DNA of 64,000 nt, from the NCBI GenBank assembly GCA_036502025.1, contig DASXZJ010000090.1:11215-75214 (forward strand), written 5' to 3'. Positions 41,863-50,987 of this stretch are shown piece by piece. Position 1 is the first letter of the stretch; each line of letters opens with the position of its first letter. This DNA is from Bog-473 sp036502025 (lineage in GTDB: Bacteria > Actinomycetota > Acidimicrobiia > Acidimicrobiales > RAAP-2). The position numbers were made by a program, and so were the translations under genes. The notes beneath the pieces are model-generated. The model did not search any database, was not told where the DNA came from, and was given only the letters and a program-made list of their open reading frames with translations.

Positions 41863-43430
41863 GTACGACGGCGGCGACCGCCCGGACCAAGCGGAACTCC
41901 AAAGCGGCCCTCGGGCCCTACGGGCGCGTCGGCAACATCGTCAACGAGCTCGATGACCGAATCGGCGTGGCCAAGGGCGGCCGGGTCTTCCTGGACAAGA
42001 TCTTCCCGGACCACTGGTCGTTCATGCTCGGCGAGATCTCGCTGTACTCGTTCCTCGTCCTGATCGCCACCGGGATCTTCCTGGCCCTCTACTACGTGCC
42101 CTCGGCCACCGAGGTCCTGTACCACGGCTCCTATGCGCCGCTCAAGGGACAGCATGTGTCCGAGGCCTACCAGTCCACCATGAACATCTCCTTCGGAGTC
42201 CGGGGCGGACTGATGGTGCGCCAGATGCACCACTGGGCGGCCGACATCTTCACCGGGTCGATCATCGTCCACATGGCCCGCATCTTCTTCACCGGCGCGT
42301 TCCGCAAGCCGCGCGAGCTCAACTACACCGTCGGCATCATCATGTTGATCATCGCCATCTTCGAGGGGTTCATCGGCTACTCGATGCCCGACGACCTGAT
42401 CTCTGGCACCGGTCTCCGCATCGGGTACTCCATCGTGGAGTCCATACCGCTGGCCGGTAGCTACCTGGCCTCGTTCATCTGGGGAGGCACCTTCCCGGGG
42501 AACGCCGTCTTACCCCGCTTCTACATCATCCACGTCCTGATATTCCCACTCATACTGTTCGCGCTCATCGGACTCCACCTGACCTTGCTGGTGCGCCAGA
42601 AGCACACGCAGTTCAAGGGGGAGGGGCGCACGGAGAACAATGTGGTCGGGTCGCCGATGTTCCCGACCTTCATGGCCAAGACGACCGGGTTCCTCTTCAT
42701 GGTGGCCGCCGCCTCGGCCCTCCTGGGCGCGTTCGCCCAGATCAACCCGATCTGGCAGTTCGGCTCCTATCTGCCGTACAAGATCTCCTACGCGGTCCAA
42801 CCGGACTGGTACATGGGTTGGACCGATGGGGCGTTGCGCATCATGCCGGCCTGGGAGTTCACCGCCTTCGGCCATACCATCCCGCTGGAGGTCTTCCTGC
42901 CGGCGGTCATCTTCCCGGGCCTGGTGTTCAATATCGCCTTGCTCTGGCCGGCCATCGAACGCCGTTTCACCGGGGACCACGCGCTGCACAACCTGTTGGA
43001 CCGGCCGCGGGACCGGCCCAAGCGCACCGCGTTCGGCGCGGCCTTCTTCGCCATGCTCTTTACCGTGTTCGGTGCCAGCTCGACCGACGTCCTGGCCAAC
43101 TACTTCCACCTGTCGCTGAACCTGGTGCTCTGGTCCTTCCGCATTCTGTTCTTCGTCGTGCCCATCGTCGTGGGCTTCGTGACGTACCGGATCTGCCTGG
43201 AGCTGCAAGGGGTGCAGGGTGGCGGGAAGCGCAAGCGTGCGGTCATCGTGCGTCGGTCCGACGAGGGCGAGTACTCGACCGTGACGGCCGAGCCCCGGCC
43301 CGACGACGAGCACACCGAGCTGCACCCGACGCCGGTGCCCGATCGCATCGACATCGAGCCGCTGGTGGCCGGGCCGGTGCTCGGGAACGGCGAGAGCTCG
43401 CCGACCGGCGCCCGCCAGGTCACCCGCTGA
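41859..43430 (+). CDS. qcrB: cytochrome bcc complex, cytochrome b subunit
   Basis: 523 residues. About eight membrane helices with haem-ligating histidines (MVRQMHHWAADIF and FYIIHVLIFPL), and the quinol-site region around DWYMGWTDGALRIMP. The C-terminal 110 residues are a hydrophilic actinobacterial extension. It oxidises menaquinol and pumps charge with QcrA and QcrC; this subunit is the target of Q203-type drugs in mycobacteria. The stop TGA overlaps CTG, the probable start of the next gene. Confidence 0.95.
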   Translation: MSTTAATARTKRNSKAALGPYGRVGNIVNELDDRIGVAKGGRVFLDKIFPDHWSFMLGEISLYSFLVLIATGIFLALYYVPSATEVLYHGSYAPLKGQHVSEAYQSTMNISFGVRGGLMVRQMHHWAADIFTGSIIVHMARIFFTGAFRKPRELNYTVGIIMLIIAIFEGFIGYSMPDDLISGTGLRIGYSIVESIPLAGSYLASFIWGGTFPGNAVLPRFYIIHVLIFPLILFALIGLHLTLLVRQKHTQFKGEGRTENNVVGSPMFPTFMAKTTGFLFMVAAASALLGAFAQINPIWQFGSYLPYKISYAVQPDWYMGWTDGALRIMPAWEFTAFGHTIPLEVFLPAVIFPGLVFNIALLWPAIERRFTGDHALHNLLDRPRDRPKRTAFGAAFFAMLFTVFGASSTDVLANYFHLSLNLVLWSFRILFFVVPIVVGFVTYRICLELQGVQGGGKRKRAVIVRRSDEGEYSTVTAEPRPDDEHTELHPTPVPDRIDIEPLVAGPVLGNGESSPTGARQVTR

Positions 43431-44344
43431 CCGTCGCGCCAGAGCGCCGTTCCGCCCGAGCCACCGCGCGCGACCTCTGGGTCGCCACCGAGACCGTCCA
43501 CGCCGTCGCCTACTTCGCGCCGGCCTGCCAGAAGATGGAGGGCCTGAAGGGCTTCTGGGCCACCTACTTCACCGCCCGGGCGGCCCCGCTGGGCCGGGTC
43601 GGGGCCGGACCGGTGGCCGCCGCCTTCTACAACTTCCACCCCGCCATGGTCGAACGGGCGGTTCCGGCGTGTTGGGACGCCCTCGACCCAGTCGAGGTCA
43701 CGGTCCGGCGGGCCACGGCGGCGTCGGAGGCGTTGCGCGCCGCCTGCTCCGACGAGGCTCTGGGGGAGCTCGTGGCTGCGCTGCCCGAGCTGCGCGCCGC
43801 CGCCGGGCCCTGCACCAGCCCGGGTCGCGTGCTGGGTAGTGCCAACAGTGCCCTCTGGGCGTCGATCGCCGGTCGTGTCGAGCAACGGGGCGGTACGGGC
43901 CCGCCCGGCGAGGTGGCCGAGGCCTGGCAGGCCTGCACGGCCCTGCGGGAGCACCGGGGTGACGGCCACGTCGCCGCACTGGTAGCCCACCGGATCAGCG
44001 GACTCGGGGCGCACCTGCTGGCGGCCGGCGTGGCCGGGGTGCCCGCCGATCTCCTGCGCGACAACCGCGGCTGGAGCGCGGCGCGGTGGGACGAGGACCT
44101 GGCGGCCATGGCGGACCGGGGCCTGCTGGAGCCCGACGGGCGGGCGACGGTCGCCGGCCGCGCCCTCCATGACTCCATCGAAACGATGACCGACGTCCTG
44201 GCCGAGCCGGCCTACGCCGAGTTGAGCGACCGGGAAGTCAACCGTCTGTACGGGGCGGTGCGGGCCTGCGCCGAGCAGGTTCAGGCGGCCGGATTGATCC
44301 CCTTCCCCAACCCCATGGGATTGCCTGCGTTGCAGGCGCCGTAA
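43427..44344 (+). CDS. SCO6745-family protein, probable CTG start
   Basis: 305 residues. Family features are plain: ETVHAVAYFAPACQKM, GLKGFWATYFTARAAPLG, FYNFHPAMVERAVPACWD, CTALREHRGDGHVAALVAH, a winged-helix-like GLLEPDGRATVAGRALHDSIE and the end PFPNPMGLPALQ. The biochemical role of the family is not known to me; it resembles a helix-turn-helix regulator. No ATG, GTG or TTG precedes the conserved N terminus for more than 150 bases. CTG at 43427 overlaps the qcrB stop as CTGA, mirroring ATGA/GTGA junctions elsewhere, and is taken as the start. Cotranscription with qcr is likely. Confidence 0.75.
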   Translation: MTVAPERRSARATARDLWVATETVHAVAYFAPACQKMEGLKGFWATYFTARAAPLGRVGAGPVAAAFYNFHPAMVERAVPACWDALDPVEVTVRRATAASEALRAACSDEALGELVAALPELRAAAGPCTSPGRVLGSANSALWASIAGRVEQRGGTGPPGEVAEAWQACTALREHRGDGHVAALVAHRISGLGAHLLAAGVAGVPADLLRDNRGWSAARWDEDLAAMADRGLLEPDGRATVAGRALHDSIETMTDVLAEPAYAELSDREVNRLYGAVRACAEQVQAAGLIPFPNPMGLPALQAP

Positions 44345-44363
44345 GTTCGACCCGCAGAGTCCG

Positions 44364-44369
44364 TAGATT
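44364..44369 (+). promoter_or_regulatory. -10 box TAGATT, leaderless, for the DUF2510 metallopeptidase gene
   Basis: TAGATT, 7 bases, GTG at 44377, with no Shine-Dalgarno sequence in the 32-base gap after the SCO6745-family gene. Confidence 0.48.
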
Positions 44370-44376
44370 CTCCACC

Positions 44377-45993
44377 GTGGATCCGCCGCCGCCAACGTCG
44401 GGACCAGCGGCGGGCTGGTTCGCCGACCCGGCCGGCCAGAGCGGGTTGCGCTGGTGGGACGGGACGGCGTGGACGGAACACACCGCACCCTGGCCGGACC
44501 CGGCGCCAGCGCCGGCACCCACCCCGCCCCCCCGGCGGCGCTCGCGGGCTCTCATCATCACGCTGGTGGTCGTGGTCATCGGGGGACTGGCCGGTGGCCT
44601 GGCCCTTTCACAGCCCTCCTCGAACCAATCCTGGCCCAACGGCATCGGACCGATCGCCGCCTTCGTGAGCAAGGACCGCGGCCTCGCTTTCCTCCACTCC
44701 GTACCGATCCACTTCCAGGCCCCCAAGGCCTTCGACAAGCAGATCGCATCCCAGGACCAGGCCGACACCCCCTCGGAGCGGGCCGATGTCCGGCGCCTGA
44801 GCGCGCAGTACCGGGCCCTCGGGCTGATCGGCGGCTCGGTCAATCTGGTCGGCGCCCAGACGGCGCTCGACTCCGGTGGCGTACTGGCCTACTACAGCGA
44901 CGCCCAGAAGGACATCACCGTCCGAGGGACCACCCTCACACCCGCCACCAAGGTCACTATCGCCCATGAGATGACCCATGCGCTCCAGGACCAGCACTTC
45001 AACCTGACCAAGTTGGACAACCGGGCCGACACCAGCGACAAGAGCTTCGCCATGACGGCGGTCGAGGAGGGTGATGCCGTGCTCACCCAGAACGACTACA
45101 CCGGCTCCCTTTCACCGGCCGAGCAGCGAAAAGCCAACGCCGAGGAGAACGCGCCCGACACGTCGACTCCCCCGAGCGGGCCCGCGCCCAGCGCGGGCCC
45201 TACGGGTAACTCGGATTACCTCGACGTCACCTCGGCCGTGCCCTACGTCCTCGGACCCGACTTCGTCCTGGTGCTCTACAACGTGGGCGGCATCCCGATG
45301 ATCAATGGAGCCTTCACCCATCCCCCGGCATCGGAGCTCGACATCGTGAACCCGACCGCCTACCTGCTCGGTCAGCGGACGCGGGACCTGCGGCCACCCG
45401 TGCTCAGTTCAGGAGAGAAGCGCGACGGCGCACCGGACACCTTCGGGGCCTTCGACACCTACATGACCCTGTCCGGTCGGATGGACGCCCGATCCGCCCT
45501 GGCCGCCGCCGATGCCTGGGACGGGGGCTCCATGATTCAGTACACCGAAGCCGGGAAGACCTGCACCAAGTTCGATGTCGTTGGCGCGACGAGCGCGCAG
45601 AGCAACGTTCTCTCGGCCGCGTTCTCGGCCTGGGCCCACGCCCTCCCACCCCAGCAGGCCACCGTGACCCAGCGGGGACAGACGACCGACGTCGTGGCCT
45701 GCGATCCGGGATCCTCCGGCACGGCGGGTACGCGTTCGCGCGAGCACGCCCTCGATCTCATCGATGAGCGGAACACCAACATCGCCAGCGCGTATCTCTA
45801 CGCCAACCTTCGGCCCCGAGCCGCACTGTGTGTGGGGGACCTCTCCATCAACGACCCCACGCTGCTGAACGCCGAGAACACGGCCAATAGCTCGTTCTCG
45901 GCTCCCGGGGCGTCGGTGCAGAAGGCGATCGACAGCCAGACGCGCCAACTGATCGCCACCTGCGAGGCGCGGGGCGACCAGCTCTCACCCTGA
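44377..45993 (+). CDS. DUF2510 membrane protein with HEMTH metallopeptidase-like domain
   Basis: 538 residues. Residues about 10-45 form a DUF2510 domain (AAGWFADPAGQSGLRWWDGT), usually cytoplasmic in actinobacterial membrane proteins. One helix (about 50-72) exports the rest. The outer domain holds HEMTH (residues 197-201), followed about 36 residues later by VEEGDA, whose Glu could be the third zinc ligand (gluzincin-like layout). The rest is Ala/Thr-rich with a few cysteines in the exported part. Substrate unknown. The start is GTG at 44377 with a leaderless-type box. Confidence 0.68.
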   Translation: MDPPPPTSGPAAGWFADPAGQSGLRWWDGTAWTEHTAPWPDPAPAPAPTPPPRRRSRALIITLVVVVIGGLAGGLALSQPSSNQSWPNGIGPIAAFVSKDRGLAFLHSVPIHFQAPKAFDKQIASQDQADTPSERADVRRLSAQYRALGLIGGSVNLVGAQTALDSGGVLAYYSDAQKDITVRGTTLTPATKVTIAHEMTHALQDQHFNLTKLDNRADTSDKSFAMTAVEEGDAVLTQNDYTGSLSPAEQRKANAEENAPDTSTPPSGPAPSAGPTGNSDYLDVTSAVPYVLGPDFVLVLYNVGGIPMINGAFTHPPASELDIVNPTAYLLGQRTRDLRPPVLSSGEKRDGAPDTFGAFDTYMTLSGRMDARSALAAADAWDGGSMIQYTEAGKTCTKFDVVGATSAQSNVLSAAFSAWAHALPPQQATVTQRGQTTDVVACDPGSSGTAGTRSREHALDLIDERNTNIASAYLYANLRPRAALCVGDLSINDPTLLNAENTANSSFSAPGASVQKAIDSQTRQLIATCEARGDQLSP

Positions 45994-46024
45994 ACCCCTC
46001 ACCAGAGGAGCGCGCCGGCACCCC

Positions 46025-46534
46025 TCAGGGCTGGTCCCAATGCGCCCTCAGGTCGGTGAGCCACTCGGGGTACTCCAGCGGCGGGTCGGGGAGGGACGTC
46101 ACCCCGCGTTCGGCCTGCGTCCGGGCCAGGGCCGCCGGATCGTCTCCCCACGATCGCGGGTCGCCCATCATCACCTCGAACAGGGTGGCGCCGGCGTCAC
46201 CGGCCACCAGCGGCCCGAAGGCGGCTCCGAGCGGTAGCTCGATGTGGGTGCCCGCCGGGCAGTGTCGATCGCCGCACCAGATGTCGCCGGCGATGACGAA
46301 GAGCACGTGGGGGCTCAAATGGCCGTGCCGCCGGACGATCATGCCGGGGTCGTAGTGGGCGTAGAGCGAGAGGTACGGGGGGTCGGCTGAGAAGGCCAGC
46401 CACTTCTCGCGCACGAAGGCGTCGGTGCCGTCGCGGTTGCGCTGGGCCTTGACGGCTTGCCAGGGCACTTCGGGATCGTCGAGATGCCGGAAGACCGGCT
46501 CGGCACCCTCGACCCTGGGACTGGGTTCGTTCAC
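46025..46534 (-). CDS. cupin-like protein
   Basis: 169 residues, hydrophilic. The middle (RRHGHLSPHVLFVIAGDIWCG, followed by PAGTHIELPLG) matches the cupin motif 1 pattern with candidate metal-binding His residues. Proteins of this size are often small-molecule dioxygenases, isomerases or sensors; no specific function can be assigned. The GTG start at 46534 overlaps the stop of the MFS gene in GTGA, so the two are coupled and the cupin may act on the exported compound (inference). Confidence 0.6.
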   Translation of the reverse strand: MNEPSPRVEGAEPVFRHLDDPEVPWQAVKAQRNRDGTDAFVREKWLAFSADPPYLSLYAHYDPGMIVRRHGHLSPHVLFVIAGDIWCGDRHCPAGTHIELPLGAAFGPLVAGDAGATLFEVMMGDPRSWGDDPAALARTQAERGVTSLPDPPLEYPEWLTDLRAHWDQP

Positions 46535-47766
46535 GGCTCGGCCACTGCCGACCAGGCCGCCGCCTTCGAGGCTCCGGCCGGCCGCACCCGGTCGTACACC
46601 GTCATGGCGAGGGTGAGGAGGCCGAAGCCGGCCCCGAGGACACACACGCCGGACCAGCCCCGGGACCCGTAGACCGTGCCCGCCAGGACAGAGCCGGTGG
46701 CGCCCCCGATGAAGTAACAGACCATGTACGCGCTGTTGATGCGGCTCCGGGCGTCGGGCCGCAGGGCGTAGATGATGGCCTGGTTGGTGATCTGCATCCC
46801 CTGGGTGCCCACATCGAGCACCACGATGCCGGCGATCAGGGCGGCCAGCGACGTGCGGCCGACCCACAGCAACCCGAACGAACCGACGAGGAGGAGGCCG
46901 GCCACCAGAGTCGACGCCGCGTGCCGATCGGCATCCGCCAGTTTGCCGGCCAGGTTGGCGGCCAGGACTCCGGCCGCGCCGACCAGCCCGAAGAGCCCGA
47001 TCGCCGCGTTGGCGTAGTGGTAGGGAGAGCCCGAGAGCAGGAAGGCGATGGTGGTCCACAGCACGCTGAAGCAGGCGAAGGCACAGGCCCCGTGCCAGGC
47101 CCGGCGACGCAGGACCGGCTCTTCGACCAGGAGGCGGAGTGAGGAGCCCACCAGGTGGCCGTAGCTACGGTGCGGCCGGGGCCCTTCGGCGGGAAGCGCC
47201 CGGCCCAGGACGACCGCGAAGCCCGCCATGAGGGCGGCGGAGACCCAGTAGATGGCCCGCCACCCGGCCAACTGGGCAGCCAGGCCCGACAGGGTCCGAG
47301 CCAGCAGGATCCCGAGGAGTAGCCCGGTCATGATGCGGGCGACCACCCGGCCCCGGCGCTCGGCGGGTGCCAGGTCCGCCGCCAAGGGGATCATGACCTG
47401 GCCCGCCACCGAGGCACATCCCACGGCGACCGAGGCCACGCCGAAGAGCCACAGGTTCGGGGCCAGGGCGCACGCCACGAGCGAGAGCACGGCCACGGCG
47501 AAGATGCGGGTGACCAGGGTCCGGCGGGCGTGCAGATCGCCGAGCGGCACTACCAGGAGCAAGCCGGCGGCGTAGCCCACCTGGGTGCAGGTGATGATCA
47601 GCGACGTCGCGCCCGGACCACTGTGAAAGTTGCGGGCCACCTCATGGAGCAGCGGTTGGGCGTAGTAGAGGTTGGCGACGACGGCGCCCGTGGCCACGGC
47701 GATCAGCGCCACCAACCGCGTCGAGAGTGCCTCGACGGGCGAGGTCTGGGAGCCGGTCACCGTCAC
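46531..47766 (-). CDS. MFS transporter (drug or metabolite exporter)
   Basis: 411 residues with twelve predicted membrane helices. The cytoplasmic loop 2-3 motif is GDLHARRTLV, close to the MFS motif A, and VGYAAGLLLVVPLGD precedes it. It resembles the DHA1-type group of proton-coupled exporters (Bcr/YdhC/NepI-like). The start is GTG at 47766 (a second GTG two codons later), with TAGCCT 6 bases upstream suggesting a leaderless mRNA. It is followed by an overlapping cupin gene. Confidence 0.83.
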   Translation of the reverse strand: MTVTGSQTSPVEALSTRLVALIAVATGAVVANLYYAQPLLHEVARNFHSGPGATSLIITCTQVGYAAGLLLVVPLGDLHARRTLVTRIFAVAVLSLVACALAPNLWLFGVASVAVGCASVAGQVMIPLAADLAPAERRGRVVARIMTGLLLGILLARTLSGLAAQLAGWRAIYWVSAALMAGFAVVLGRALPAEGPRPHRSYGHLVGSSLRLLVEEPVLRRRAWHGACAFACFSVLWTTIAFLLSGSPYHYANAAIGLFGLVGAAGVLAANLAGKLADADRHAASTLVAGLLLVGSFGLLWVGRTSLAALIAGIVVLDVGTQGMQITNQAIIYALRPDARSRINSAYMVCYFIGGATGSVLAGTVYGSRGWSGVCVLGAGFGLLTLAMTVYDRVRPAGASKAAAWSAVAEP

Positions 47767-47772
47767 CGGCTC

Positions 47773-47778
47773 AGGCTA
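47773..47778 (-). promoter_or_regulatory. -10 box TAGCCT, leaderless, for the MFS gene
   Basis: Minus-strand TAGCCT, 6 bases, GTG at 47766. It implies that the MFS-cupin pair is transcribed separately from ctaCDF upstream. Confidence 0.42.
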
Positions 47779-47825
47779 ACGGTGCCCCACCCTGGCCCGC
47801 CGCGCCCGGAGGTCGACCCGATGGG

Positions 47826-48260
47826 TCAGACGTGCCCACCCCGCCGGCTCTCGGCCGTGACCCCGGTGGCGGCGGTGAGAATGAGGGGAACTCCGATCAG
47901 GATGAGCCAGGCGCCGAAGACCAGCGCCAGGACGGTCAGGAACGCTCCCATGCCGAGCACGAACGGCCAGATGGAGGAGCCTGGAAAGGACTCGATCACG
48001 CCGGCGCCTTCAGGTATTGACGCGTCCTTCCGGTCCGACGGGCGGTCGCCGGCACCCTGGACCTTGCCCCAGAAGAAGAATCGCTTGCCCTCAAACCTCC
48101 GGTGCCAGAAGAAGTAATAGCCGCCCGGGAGGAAGCCGAGCAGGGAGGTGCCGAGCAGCATCATGCCGCCGCCGTCCTCGTAGCTCCAGAACCAGTACAC
48201 CAGGCCGACGATGCCGAAGAAGACGCCGAGGAACAGGAGGAAGAGCGCTTCGATCTTCAT
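47826..48260 (-). CDS. ctaF: cytochrome c oxidase subunit IV (actinobacterial CtaF type)
   Basis: 144 residues with four membrane helices in two pairs (about 5-25, 32-52, 92-110 and 112-132). The pattern KIEALFLLFLGVFFGIVGLV then FWSYEDGGG and a central charged loop matches the CtaF family, an extra small subunit of actinobacterial aa3 oxidase. The ATG at 48260 overlaps the ctaD stop (ATGA). Confidence 0.85.
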   Translation of the reverse strand: MKIEALFLLFLGVFFGIVGLVYWFWSYEDGGGMMLLGTSLLGFLPGGYYFFWHRRFEGKRFFFWGKVQGAGDRPSDRKDASIPEGAGVIESFPGSSIWPFVLGMGAFLTVLALVFGAWLILIGVPLILTAATGVTAESRRGGHV

Positions 48261-50041
48261 GCGACGGGCACTTTCTCTCTGGGCGGTCCCGATGGAGGGG
48301 CCGCGTGGGGGCCGTGGGGGACGGTGAGGTCGTCGGGGTGGTTGTAGTCCCAGGTGGGGCGCTCCGAGCGGATCGGCGGCAGGTGCGTGTAGTTGTGGTG
48401 CGGGGGCGGCGAGGTGGTGAACCACTCCAACGTGTGAGCGTCCCAGGGGTTGTTGCCCGCCGGGATGGGGTTGCGCCAGGAGACCACGAAGTTGACCAGG
48501 AGGAGGAAGAAGGAGACGCCGATGATGAAGGCGCCCACCGTCGAGACGATGTTGTAGCTCTGCCAGCCGAGGTTCGACGGATAGCTGGCCACTCGACGCG
48601 GCATGCCCAGCAGGCCGACCACGTACTGCGGCATGAAGGTCACCCAGAAGCCGATGAACAACAGCCAGAAGTGCCACTTGCCGAGGCCCTCCCGCAGCAT
48701 CCGGCCGAACATCTTGGGGTACCAGTAGTAGAGGCCGGCGAAACCACCCAGCACGGCCGTGCCGAAGAGCACCTGGTGGAAGTGCGCCACCACGAAGTAG
48801 GTGTCGTGGGTGGCGAAGTCGATCGGCGGCGACGCCAACATGATCCCGGTCACGCCACCCATCAGGAAGGCGAAGAGGAATCCGATGCTGAACAGCATGG
48901 CGGTGGTGAACTGCAGCTGGCCGCGCCACATGGTGCCGATCCAGTTGAAGAACTTGATCCCGGTCGGTACGGCGATGAGGAGACTCAGGAAAGAGAAGAA
49001 CGGCAGCAGCACGGCTCCGGTGGTGAACATGTGGTGGGCCCACACGCCAGTGGAGAGAGCGGCGATGGCCATGGTGGCGAACACCATGCCCTTGTACCCG
49101 AAGACCGGCTTGCGGGAGAAGACCGGCAGGACCTCGGTCACGATCCCGAAGAAGGGTAAGGCGAGGATATAGACCTCCGGATGGCCGAAGAACCAGAAGA
49201 GGTTCTGCCATAACAGGGGTGAACCACCCCCCGCCACGCTGTAGATGTGCGTACCGAAGTGACGGTCGCAGAACAGCATGATCAGGGCACTGGTGAGCAC
49301 CGGGAAGGCGATGAGGATGAGGATGCCGGTGACGAGCATGTTCCAGGTGAAGATGGGCATCCGGAACATCGTCATGCCCGGGGCGCGTAGGTAGAAGATG
49401 GTGGCGACCAGGTTCACGCCGGTGAAGATGGCCGAGAACCCGGTGAGGGCCAGCGCCATGATCCAGACGTCACCACCCGCCCCGGGCGAGCTGGTCGCGC
49501 TCGACAGGGGCGCGTAGGCGACCCAGCCGAAGCTGGCGGCGCCGCCGGCCACGAGGAAGCCCATGAGCATGGTGATCGAGCCGGTGAGGTAGAGCCAGTA
49601 GCTCAGCGCGTTGAGTCGAGGGAACGCCATGTCGGGCGCGCCGATCTGGAGCGGTACGACGTAGTTGGCCAGGCCACCGAAGGCGAACGGTCCGGCGAAC
49701 AGGTACAACATCAGGCTGCCGTGCATGGTGAACAGCTCGTTGTACTGCCCGAAGGTCAAAAGGGAGGAGTGCGGGGAGGTGAGCTGGATCCGGATGAGCA
49801 GCGCCATGATCCCGGCCAGGTAGAACATCACGATCGACGTGATCATGTAACTGAGGCCGATCACCTTGTGGTCGGTGGAGGTCAGCCACTTGAGGATCCC
49901 CGTCGGGCCGTGCTCGTCGTGCCCGTGTGCGTGGCCGTCGTCGGAACCGTGCCCGTTGGTCGCGGGCGGAAGGTGGAGTGCGGGCGCCTCGGTTTCGGCC
50001 GCGTCTGGCGGCGCGATGACGTCAGTCACCGTACAGGTCAC
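48257..50041 (-). CDS. ctaD: cytochrome c oxidase subunit I
   Basis: 594 residues, twelve membrane helices; contains haem a and the haem a3-CuB site. Visible ligands and channel residues: low-spin haem His in FTMHGSLMLYLFAG, CuB His and K-channel region in FFGHPEVYILALPFFG, AHHMFTTG, and HDTYFVVAHFHQVL. The first 45 residues include a His/Gly/Asp-rich stretch (HGSDDGHAHGHDEHG) not seen in most homologues. The GTG at 50041 overlaps the ctaC end by 20 bases; GTG 50029 (8-base overlap) is an alternative. Forms cytochrome aa3 with CtaC, CtaE and CtaF. Confidence 0.95.
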   Translation of the reverse strand: MTCTVTDVIAPPDAAETEAPALHLPPATNGHGSDDGHAHGHDEHGPTGILKWLTSTDHKVIGLSYMITSIVMFYLAGIMALLIRIQLTSPHSSLLTFGQYNELFTMHGSLMLYLFAGPFAFGGLANYVVPLQIGAPDMAFPRLNALSYWLYLTGSITMLMGFLVAGGAASFGWVAYAPLSSATSSPGAGGDVWIMALALTGFSAIFTGVNLVATIFYLRAPGMTMFRMPIFTWNMLVTGILILIAFPVLTSALIMLFCDRHFGTHIYSVAGGGSPLLWQNLFWFFGHPEVYILALPFFGIVTEVLPVFSRKPVFGYKGMVFATMAIAALSTGVWAHHMFTTGAVLLPFFSFLSLLIAVPTGIKFFNWIGTMWRGQLQFTTAMLFSIGFLFAFLMGGVTGIMLASPPIDFATHDTYFVVAHFHQVLFGTAVLGGFAGLYYWYPKMFGRMLREGLGKWHFWLLFIGFWVTFMPQYVVGLLGMPRRVASYPSNLGWQSYNIVSTVGAFIIGVSFFLLLVNFVVSWRNPIPAGNNPWDAHTLEWFTTSPPPHHNYTHLPPIRSERPTWDYNHPDDLTVPHGPHAAPPSGPPREKVPVA

Positions 50042-50912
50042 CTCCCTGGTTGTTGTTGGCCGAGTTGCCGGTGTTGGTGCCGTTCACGCCGCTAGGGAGC
50101 TTAGGCACCGAGGAAGGGTTGTTCTTGACCTCCGCCTGCTGGACGCGCAGCCACCTGGCGTACTGGGCGGGGGTCACCGCCTTGACATTGAAGAACATCA
50201 AGGAGTGGTAGAGCCCGCAGAGCTGGGTGCACTGGCCCCGGTAGGTCCCCGGGTGCAGCACGTTGAAATCGAACGTCGAGGCGTAACCGGGGCTGGCGTA
50301 CCGGCTGAAGTTGAACTGGGGTACGTAGAACCCGTGCAGGACGTCGAGAGAATTGAGGGTGATGCGCACCGTCTGGCCGGCCGGGATCACCATGGTCGGC
50401 GCCTGCGTGGTCTGGCCGATGACCTTGACCCCGCCCGGGTACTCGAACTCCCAGCCCCACTGGAAGGCGTGCACGGTCACCTTGGCCTCGGGGTTCGGTG
50501 AGATGGCGTCGACCTTGTTCTCGGCCAGCACGGTGAACACGAAGAGCACCAGGACGATGACGATCGGCACCACGGTGTAGATGATCTCGGTGAGCGTGTG
50601 GTACTGGGTCTGGCGGGGGATCTCCTCGGAGCGGCGGCGGTACCGGAAGACGGCCCAGAGGATCAGGAGGAGGACGAGCCCGCCGACCACGATGCCGGCG
50701 ATGAAGAAGCCCTGCCAGAGGTGGAACTCGGTTCGTCCCTGAGTCGTCGCCCCCTTGTACTCCCCGAACGTGGGCAGTGTGCAGCCGGTGAGGAGGAAGG
50801 CGGCGGCCACGATCCCGACCACCGCCAGCCGCCGGCGCGGCGACCGCGAAGTCGAATTCTGGGGGCTCGAAGCGGTCGGGATGGCAGAAGGGCTGGTCAA
50901 CGACGAGTCCAC
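50022..50912 (-). CDS. ctaC: cytochrome c oxidase subunit II
   Basis: 296 residues. A lipoprotein signal ends in LTGC (Cys 44 or so), followed by two membrane helices and the extracytoplasmic cupredoxin domain. The CuA ligands are His193 in DVLHGFYVP and C228, C232, H236 and M239 in CTQLCGLYHSLM; the Glu peptide ligand position is occupied by Gln in CTQLC, as in many actinobacterial sequences. It receives electrons from QcrC. The GTG at 50912 has a TAGTGT box 7 bases upstream and no ribosome-binding site. Confidence 0.94.
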   Translation of the reverse strand: MDSSLTSPSAIPTASSPQNSTSRSPRRRLAVVGIVAAAFLLTGCTLPTFGEYKGATTQGRTEFHLWQGFFIAGIVVGGLVLLLILWAVFRYRRRSEEIPRQTQYHTLTEIIYTVVPIVIVLVLFVFTVLAENKVDAISPNPEAKVTVHAFQWGWEFEYPGGVKVIGQTTQAPTMVIPAGQTVRITLNSLDVLHGFYVPQFNFSRYASPGYASTFDFNVLHPGTYRGQCTQLCGLYHSLMFFNVKAVTPAQYARWLRVQQAEVKNNPSSVPKLPSGVNGTNTGNSANNNQGGDLYGD

Positions 50913-50919
50913 GAAGCTG

Positions 50920-50925
50920 ACACTA
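50920..50925 (-). promoter_or_regulatory. -10 box TAGTGT, leaderless, for ctaC-ctaD-ctaF
   Basis: Minus-strand TAGTGT, 7 bases, GTG at 50912. It lies in the 75-base gap after the upstream metallo-beta-lactamase gene. Confidence 0.48.
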
Positions 50926-50987
50926 TCGAACCCGGCCCAAAAAGACGAAGTAGCTGGACAGCGGGTTGCGCGATGCCCCGGCCCTGC

